DNA of 19,939 nucleotides, taken from CAZJRB01 sp964547995 (GTDB lineage: Bacteria; Planctomycetota; Planctomycetia; Pirellulales; Thermoguttaceae). Under the pieces are notes generated by a model that was given only the letters and a program-made list of their open reading frames with translations, was not told where the DNA came from and made no database searches. Positions 15,214 through 19,939 of the stretch are shown in pieces. Numbering within the stretch: position 1 is the stretch's first letter; the number at the start of each line of letters is the position of its first letter. The stretch is from positions 1 to 19,939 of the forward strand of contig CAZJRB010000129.1 in assembly GCA_964547995.1 (NCBI GenBank), read 5' to 3'. The position numbers and the translations under genes were made by a program.

Positions 15214-15310
15214 AGGCTTTGTCTCAAAACCGTAGCCACGCTCGCCAGAGCGTGGTTGGCGGGAGTAGATCTTCCGCGTACCCCGAGAAACCCGTTTTGG
15301 GACAAAGCCT
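15214..15310. mobile_element. MITE-like element with internal REP-like hairpin
   Basis: AGGCTTTGTCTCAAAAC at 15214 is matched by its near-complement ending at 15310, with one internal mismatch over about 17 bp. The ends enclose a 97-bp unit. Inside, positions 15236-15255 (CCACGCTCGCCAGAGCGTGG) fold as an 8-bp stem with a 4-nt loop and a GTAG foot. There is no coding capacity. A target-site duplication could not be identified. It lies about 120 bp upstream of the DUF1559 start. Confidence 0.6.
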
Positions 15311-15432
15311 TGTATTGCCCGCCGTTTTTTCCTAACATGAAGGGTAGAAACAGCACGGGGTGTTGTGAACGGTTTGTTGTCCCCGTTCCTAATCTCTTGA
15401 GTTCCGGAATTCCCGACCAGTGGAGTCACTTC

Positions 15433-16440
15433 ATGTCGCACACAAGAATCGATTCGCAAAGCGGAAAGCGGCTTCGTAAATGGGGCTTCACGCTCGTGGA
15501 ACTCCTGGTGGTGATCGCCATCATCGGCATTCTGATTGCCCTGCTTCTGCCGGCGATACAAGCGGCCCGCGAGGCGGCCCGGCGGGCACAGTGTAACAAC
15601 AACCTTAAACAAATCGGCCTGGCAATGCACAACTATCACACCCTCATCAAGTGCTTCCCGCCGGGTTACATCTGTGGAAGCGCCCTCGATGAGAGTTGGG
15701 GTTGGACTGTGTTCCTCTTTCCCTACATGGAGTTGAGACAACTGCATGATAAGTTGGACCCAAACCACCGTACGCTTAAGGAGTTGTTGAACGACACCAC
15801 CGATCGCTCGTACGCACAATCTCCGCAGGAGACGCTCCGGTGCCCATCCGATAACGCACCCGACTTGCTCGCGTGCGACGGCGCGTGGGAGCGGCATTTC
15901 AACGGAAACTCGGACGTCGATACCGGGACGGAACTCACCAACGCGACTTTTCGGCCGGCCACCACAAATTACATAGGGGTCCTCGGTCTGGCAGACCAGG
16001 CCGCCGACTACGAAAACAACGGCGTGTTCTTCGGTAAGAGCGGCATCAAGGTCTTCGATATCAGCGACGGAACGAGCAATACCTTCGCCGTGGGTGAGCG
16101 GTCGCGTAACGGCGAATGCCGCTCCGGCTGTTGGGTCGGCGTCCGCGATCCGGAAGACCCCGGGCCCAATGGAATCTACTACTCTCTCGGAAGAGTCAGC
16201 GTACGGCTGAACGACCCGGACACCGATGAGTGTGCAGAGGGCTTCGCCAGCAATCACTCCGGCGGGGCCAACTTCCTCTTCTGCGACGGAACGGTACACT
16301 ACATCGACGATCAAATCGACTATAACATCGCATCCGATTGTGTCGCGCCGTACGACACCATCGATGACCCGACCTCGCTGGGGCTCTTTCAGAAACTCGG
16401 AATACGGAACGACAACCAACCGTTCTACAAAAAATACTAA
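15433..16440 (+). CDS. DUF1559 domain protein with type IV pilin-like N-terminus
   Basis: A 335-residue protein of a family hugely expanded in planctomycetes. The N-terminus is a class III prepilin signal: a basic leader ending KWG18, then FTLVELLVV with Glu at +5 (E23) and a hydrophobic helix through about residue 40, followed by QAAREAARRAQCNNNLKQIGLAMHNYH, the hallmark of these proteins. The C-terminus has the matching block NHSGGANFLFCDGTVHYIDD. It is probably processed by a prepilin peptidase and assembled or anchored at the cell envelope; the biological role is not established. The start is ATG 15433 with GTGGAGT about seven bases upstream. Confidence 0.92.
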   Translation: MSHTRIDSQSGKRLRKWGFTLVELLVVIAIIGILIALLLPAIQAAREAARRAQCNNNLKQIGLAMHNYHTLIKCFPPGYICGSALDESWGWTVFLFPYMELRQLHDKLDPNHRTLKELLNDTTDRSYAQSPQETLRCPSDNAPDLLACDGAWERHFNGNSDVDTGTELTNATFRPATTNYIGVLGLADQAADYENNGVFFGKSGIKVFDISDGTSNTFAVGERSRNGECRSGCWVGVRDPEDPGPNGIYYSLGRVSVRLNDPDTDECAEGFASNHSGGANFLFCDGTVHYIDDQIDYNIASDCVAPYDTIDDPTSLGLFQKLGIRNDNQPFYKKY

Positions 16441-16488
16441 CGGCACGGCCGGTCGGTTCCGGGGCGCAACGCCGTCTCGAAGAGCCTC

Positions 16489-17895
16489 TTACTTCTCGGC
16501 GGCTTTTCCATCTTCCGCCGGTGAGTCTTGCGCCGGCTCCTTGATCATCAGATCGATCGAGGCCTGGCCGATCTTCCGGCTCCTCAGGTCTTCGATCGTT
16601 AGTTGGAGCGTGTGCTTGCCCGGGTATATCTTCTCGGGAAGCACCAAGTGATAGCCGATGAAGAAATCGCGGCGGGGGTTCTTGCAGTATTCCTCGGTTT
16701 TCGGGCAATCGCGGTTGGCCACGCGCTGCTCTCGACTGTCGAAAATCTGGTAACTGCTCCGCAAGGCGGTGTGATAGCCCCGGGACGTCTCTTCGCTGGT
16801 GAAGTTCTCGATTTCCGCGTAGAGGAGGACCTCCTGGCCCGGCTCAAACTCGTAGTCCTCGAACGGCGTGACGCAGCCGTAACTCTGGATCTCGGTACAG
16901 AACGCCATATTGCGAATTTCCAAGGGCGCTGCCTCGATCAACCCGCTCATCGATTCGTCGAGAATCCGCTTCGCCGCGACGACGCGCCGTGTCGGATCGG
17001 TCTGCTGCGTGTCAAGCCACGCCGACAGGCCGGAAAGCTGCTTCGTCCAGAATTCCTGGATCGCCGGCGCCATCATCGGAACCGGCCGCAGCGCATCCTC
17101 TTGACGACCGGCCACGAGATAGAGCATTCGCAACCGGGCATGAGCGGCAAGCTCTTCCTCGGATTTGGGCGTCTCGCTTATCCCGGATTCCATCGCGCGA
17201 ACCGCCGCGTCGAGATGCTGCCGGACCTCGTCCGAATTTCCTTCCTTCGTGAACAACGCCGGGACCACCGCTCCCGGCAACGGGGAGGCCTCGGGCTCGT
17301 CCGTGAGGCGCTTCGCAATGTGGTCGCCGATTTTGGCGGCCGCCGTCGGGTACTCGGCAGGTGGACCGCCCCACGACGTCAATTCTCCACCGTCGGCCGA
17401 CGGCAGCCCGAAACCCATCGGTATCAATTCCTGCGGAAACGCGTTCGACTGAGGAGGGAAGTCGGCGGGGACCCTGCCGGGGAGATACTGGCCCGAGGCT
17501 GCATTTCCCACATAGGGTGCGCTCAGGGGCAACCTGCTCGGACGGGTTATCCCCAGATCCCTCTGTAGGCTTAGGTGTCGATATGCCTGTTCTGCTCGGA
17601 ACTGCTGCGTTACCAGCGGCCACATCGACGGATCGGCCTGCCGGAGATTACTCAGCAATTTGTCCTGGGCGACACGATCTGTCGCACCAAGCCGCTGCAA
17701 CTCGCTCATTGTCTGGTGGATCGTTTCGGTGTTTGCGGAAGCGGCGGTGGACGGAGGAGATGCCTGAACGGGCGGATTCCCGGGCGAATGGGCCATATTT
17801 TCCCCAGACCGCTTAGCCGACCATGGAGAAGAGCAGCCGACTACCGGGATGATTAGCGTCAATCCCAAACCGAGAAAACGAGCCGATTTGCCCAT
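16489..17895 (-). CDS. Predicted lipoprotein of unknown function
   Basis: A 468-residue protein. The N-terminus MGKSARFLGLGLTLIIPVVGC is a lipoprotein signal with lipobox VVGC and the lipidated cysteine at 21; Ser follows, which in proteobacterial logic favours outer-membrane sorting. After a Pro/Ser/Ala-rich linker come a helical region (about 55-110), a Pro/Gly-rich section, a second helical region (about 215-320), and a C-terminal part with strand-like stretches (EVLLYAEIENFTSEE, HTLQLTIEDL) resembling a beta-sandwich. I do not recognise the family. ATG 17895 is chosen over an in-frame TTG ten codons upstream because it gives a perfect signal peptide. It converges on the DUF1559 gene with a 48-nt gap. 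Confidence 0.75.
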   Translation of the reverse strand: MGKSARFLGLGLTLIIPVVGCSSPWSAKRSGENMAHSPGNPPVQASPPSTAASANTETIHQTMSELQRLGATDRVAQDKLLSNLRQADPSMWPLVTQQFRAEQAYRHLSLQRDLGITRPSRLPLSAPYVGNAASGQYLPGRVPADFPPQSNAFPQELIPMGFGLPSADGGELTSWGGPPAEYPTAAAKIGDHIAKRLTDEPEASPLPGAVVPALFTKEGNSDEVRQHLDAAVRAMESGISETPKSEEELAAHARLRMLYLVAGRQEDALRPVPMMAPAIQEFWTKQLSGLSAWLDTQQTDPTRRVVAAKRILDESMSGLIEAAPLEIRNMAFCTEIQSYGCVTPFEDYEFEPGQEVLLYAEIENFTSEETSRGYHTALRSSYQIFDSREQRVANRDCPKTEEYCKNPRRDFFIGYHLVLPEKIYPGKHTLQLTIEDLRSRKIGQASIDLMIKEPAQDSPAEDGKAAEK

Positions 17896-18115
17896 AGCGA
17901 GGTACACGATTTTGAGGAGTGGCAACAGAAGAGAGGCGGATCATAGTGAAAACACCAACCGCCTGCAAGGGGAAAATGGGGGGACTGGGGCGTGGCGTTC
18001 AGGGGGGCTACTGGTTATCTCCTTGGACTTGTTTTTGCAGGGTGTCTTGAGATAATGCGTCTTATTCTTGTACGTTCAACCCGTACCCGTGTCTGCACGA
18101 TTTTAATCAGAACGT

Positions 18116-18189
18116 GTCCCCGTAGCCCAATTGGATAGAGCGTCGGCCTCCGGAGCCGAAGGTTTCAGGTTCGAGTCCTGACGGGGACG
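18116..18189 (+). tRNA. tRNA-Arg (anticodon CCG)
   Basis: The acceptor stem GTCCCCG (18116-18122) pairs with CGGGGAC (18182-18188), with G as discriminator. The D arm has GCCC/GAGC with one C-A mismatch. The anticodon stem TCGGC/GCCGA encloses CTCCGGA, placing CCG at 18150-18152, which reads CGG. The T arm is TCAGG/CCTGA with loop TTCGAGT. CCA is not encoded, so it must be added after transcription. A hairpin terminator follows. Confidence 0.97.
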
Positions 18190-18213
18190 CTTCCCACCAA
18201 TCAACGTAAGTCC

Positions 18214-18246
18214 AAACGCCGCAAGCCCTAACCGCTTGCGGCGTTT
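18214..18246. terminator. Bidirectional intrinsic terminator between tRNA-Arg and mgtE
   Basis: AAACGCCGCAAG (18214-18225) pairs perfectly with CTTGCGGCGTTT (18235-18246) around a 9-nt loop. A-runs and T-runs at the two edges suit termination from either side: the tRNA on the plus strand and mgtE (stop at 18269) on the minus strand. Confidence 0.75.
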
Positions 18247-18268
18247 CATCTTCTGGCCACAACTCTAG

Positions 18269-19648
18269 CTAGTAGCCAGCCAGCCACGGCATCGCGGCTT
18301 GGGCAATCGAGAGCACCAGGAAGAACCCGCACATATCGGTCAAGGTCGTCAGGATGGGGCCGGAGGCCAGGGCGGGGTCCTGATTCGCCCTACGCAGGAG
18401 CAAGGGAATCGTTCCACCCAGGCAGACCGAAAGCACCGTGTTGATCGCCAGCGCCACCCCGACAACTAGGCTCAAGGCGACGTTCTCTTTCCAAAGGAAG
18501 GCGACTCCGCCAAGGACCGCCCCAAGCACCAGACCGTTGAGAAGCCCCAGGGTGGCCTCCTTCCAAAGCACCCGGAAATGCTCGCGTGGCTTGATGAGCC
18601 CCAACACCAACTCCCGCATGCTGACGGCCACTGCCTGGTTTCCCGAACAGCCGCTCATGTCGGAGATGATCGGCAGAAAGACGGCCAGGGTAATCACGGC
18701 TGCGAGCGTATCCTGATACCAGGCGATGACGCTGGCCGCCAGCACGTTGAGCAAGACGTTGATGCTCAGCCACGAAAGCCGCCGCCGCGATCGCAGGAGG
18801 AAAGGCATGCTGCGCAGCTCCTCGCCGCCGACGATGCCCGTGAACTTCAGCAGCGCGCGGTTGGCCTGCTGTTCGGCGGCCCGTTCCATGTCGCTACGGC
18901 GAACGACCCCCACCAGTTCCCGGTCTTCGCCGATGACGGGGATGCCGTAGAACGCATGGCGGCCAAACAGCCGCTGAAGATCCTCCAGTCCGGTCGCGGC
19001 GGGCACCGCAATGGGGTCCTCGATCATAATCGACCGGATTGAGGCAGCCAGAGAAGCCAGCAGCAGATCCCGAAGCCGAAGCACGCCGACAAGGTGGTCC
19101 TCGACAGAGACCACGTAAGCGTATTGGATGTCGTAGCGGGCGTACTTCTCGGAATGGGTCCGCAGGTCGTCAAGGACTTCCTCGACGCGCGCATCCTCGG
19201 GGTACGCCACGTACTCGGTAATCATCAGGCCCCCGGCTGTATCGCGAGGAAACGCCGCCAAGGCACGCACGTTCTCTGCTTCGTCCGGTTCCATGTGGTC
19301 GAGAATGGCGACGGCTTCTTGGTGATCGATTCTAGCAAGCAACTCCACTTGGGCGTGGCTTTCAATCTCACCCACGATCACTGCGGCCTCCTCCACAGGG
19401 AGTTCCTCGACCAACTGAGCGGCCTGCTCACCGGGCAATTCCGTTAGCAAGTCAGCAGCATCCGTTTCCGGTAGCGTTTCGAGCACCCCCGCCTGCTCAT
19501 CCTTGGACATCCGTGACAGGGCACGGGCGGGTTCGCCTGGCGGCAAGGATTTCAGGTAGTCACTGAGCTTTTCCGCATCCCCAGATTCCACGATTGCGGT
19601 AAGTTGATCCCAGGGCTTCGTAAACTCCTCGTGCGCCTCGTCCGTCAT
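18269..19648 (-). CDS. mgtE: Magnesium transporter MgtE
   Basis: A 459-residue gated Mg2+ channel of the inner membrane. Domains in order: acidic N-terminal superhelical MgtE_N repeats (about 35-135, with LLTELPGEQAAQLVEELP), paired CBS domains (about 140-260), a connecting helix, and five TM helices (about 293-455). Mg2+-site landmarks are present: PIISDMSGCSGNQA near 326-339, and PALASGPILTTLTD with D438 in the last helix, matching the pore aspartate of the Thermus protein. The N- and CBS domains should close the pore when cytoplasmic Mg2+ is high. The start is ATG 19648, with AAAGGAG six bases upstream (19655-19661) and a candidate promoter just beyond; an upstream in-frame start is therefore rejected. 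Length is typical. Confidence 0.95.
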   Translation of the reverse strand: MTDEAHEEFTKPWDQLTAIVESGDAEKLSDYLKSLPPGEPARALSRMSKDEQAGVLETLPETDAADLLTELPGEQAAQLVEELPVEEAAVIVGEIESHAQVELLARIDHQEAVAILDHMEPDEAENVRALAAFPRDTAGGLMITEYVAYPEDARVEEVLDDLRTHSEKYARYDIQYAYVVSVEDHLVGVLRLRDLLLASLAASIRSIMIEDPIAVPAATGLEDLQRLFGRHAFYGIPVIGEDRELVGVVRRSDMERAAEQQANRALLKFTGIVGGEELRSMPFLLRSRRRLSWLSINVLLNVLAASVIAWYQDTLAAVITLAVFLPIISDMSGCSGNQAVAVSMRELVLGLIKPREHFRVLWKEATLGLLNGLVLGAVLGGVAFLWKENVALSLVVGVALAINTVLSVCLGGTIPLLLRRANQDPALASGPILTTLTDMCGFFLVLSIAQAAMPWLAGY

Positions 19649-19678
19649 GTGATGCTCCTTTCGTGCTGCGATTTCCAA

Positions 19679-19920
19679 AGCAAGGCTATCTATAATAGCG
19701 GAAAACGCTCAAGTCGTCATCGGCTCGCTCGCCTCGTCCAACGTCCAGGCAAATGCCGTTTGCTGATCGCAACTCGCGGAGGCAAATAAACGGGACAGAT
19801 GTAACGATGATTGTCAATAGGGGTCGGGGGTGATGACCCCAGGGTCACGGTGTAGGAAATAGGAAATAGAAGAAATAGGGGACTGTGAAAGCGCCGGGAT
19901 AAACCGGCTTGGAGTTGAGG
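19679..19920. other. Gap between mgtE and the right edge
   Basis: Besides the mgtE promoter candidate, the plus strand contains a compact structured stretch at 19820-19848: GGGGTC pairs with GACCCC, and GTGA in the loop can pair with TCAC downstream, an H-type pseudoknot shape. A purine-rich run follows (19854-19880). No other gene is seen. Confidence 0.35.
19692..19720 (-). promoter_or_regulatory. Candidate sigma-70-type promoter for mgtE
   Basis: On the minus strand ATGACG (19715-19720) and TATTAT (19692-19697) are separated by 17 bp, and match the -35 and -10 consensus at 4/6 and 5/6 positions. Transcription would start near 19685, giving a leader of about 37 nt. That leaves no room for an M-box-type Mg2+ riboswitch downstream of this start. 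Confidence 0.4.
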
Positions 19921-19939
19921 ATGAAAGAGCCTTACGGGA
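19921..19939 (+). CDS. Possible start of a group II intron-associated ORF, cut by the window edge
   Basis: ATG 19921 is preceded by GGAG six bases upstream and opens with MKEPYG. From memory, MKEP-type N-termini are common on ORFs at the 5' side of bacterial group II introns, ahead of the reverse transcriptase/maturase. Only six codons are visible, so this is a hint and not a call; the reverse transcriptase itself would lie beyond the window. Confidence 0.3.

Larger units (their letters stand above)
15059..15432. other. Intergenic region between divergent genes
   Basis: Apart from the ribosome binding site of the minus-strand gene and the inverted-repeat element at 15214-15310, no gene or clear promoter is recognisable. 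A plus-strand frame continuous with the DUF1559 gene crosses it, but the encoded peptide resembles nothing and passes through the repeat. Confidence 0.5.

Noticed and set aside
14908..16446. 512-codon minus-strand frame across the DUF1559 gene
   Set aside because: It is a shadow of a gene with a clear prepilin start and a conserved C-terminal block, and it also runs through the methyltransferase-like gene in another frame.
19649..19685. M-box type Mg2+ riboswitch before mgtE
   Set aside because: The candidate promoter leaves only about 37 nt of leader, too short for an M-box, and no conserved M-box elements were seen.

Overview
The window is high-GC bacterial chromosome and most likely comes from a planctomycete of the Pirellulales type. 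Four things point there: a DUF1559 pseudopilin-like protein with the prepilin stretch GFTLVELLVVIAI, very long Tat-exported Gfo/Idh/MocA oxidoreductases paired with a DoxX-like membrane protein, a membrane-tethered Ser/Thr kinase, and many small hairpin repeats between genes. The assignment rests on recognised family traits only; no database search was possible.

Layout. Positions 1-444 hold no gene, only hairpin repeats. Positions 445-5798 (+) carry a DoxX-like protein with a huge coiled-coil loop, then two tandem paralogous Gfo/Idh/MocA oxidoreductases; only the first keeps an intact Tat signal. Positions 6081-7250 (+) carry a TIM-barrel sugar isomerase/epimerase and a small polyhydroxyalkanoate-system protein. 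Biotin synthase bioB (7385-8383, -) and an amidase-signature enzyme (8645-10030, +) follow. Positions 10044-12590 (-) hold leuC and leuD, the two subunits of isopropylmalate isomerase, separated by a four-helix-bundle gene inside an inverted-repeat-bounded unit. Next come a six-TM Ser/Thr kinase (12690-14315, -), a methyltransferase-like protein (14504-15058, -), a DUF1559 protein (15433-16440, +), an unrecognised lipoprotein (16489-17895, -), tRNA-Arg(CCG) (18116-18189, +) and the Mg2+ channel gene mgtE (18269-19648, -). The last bases may be the start of a group II intron-associated ORF.

Two themes stand out. First, the region is dense in REP-like elements. At least seven sequence types share one design: a four-base foot (usually NNAG, once GGAG), then a stem of about 6-9 bp with a 2-4 nt loop, often as two copies in inverted orientation. 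One such pair lies in frame inside the amidase gene. Second, the leuC-leuD junction looks like the scar of an insertion. A roughly 524-bp unit bounded by perfect 15-bp inverted repeats carries only the four-helix-bundle gene. Removing it on paper places a Shine-Dalgarno-like GGAAGG just upstream of the leuD start.

The genes are mostly housekeeping metabolism (leucine, biotin, Mg2+ uptake) plus planctomycete accessory functions (carbohydrate oxidoreduction, surface pseudopilin, kinase signalling). No classical defence system, CRISPR array, rRNA or phage module is visible.
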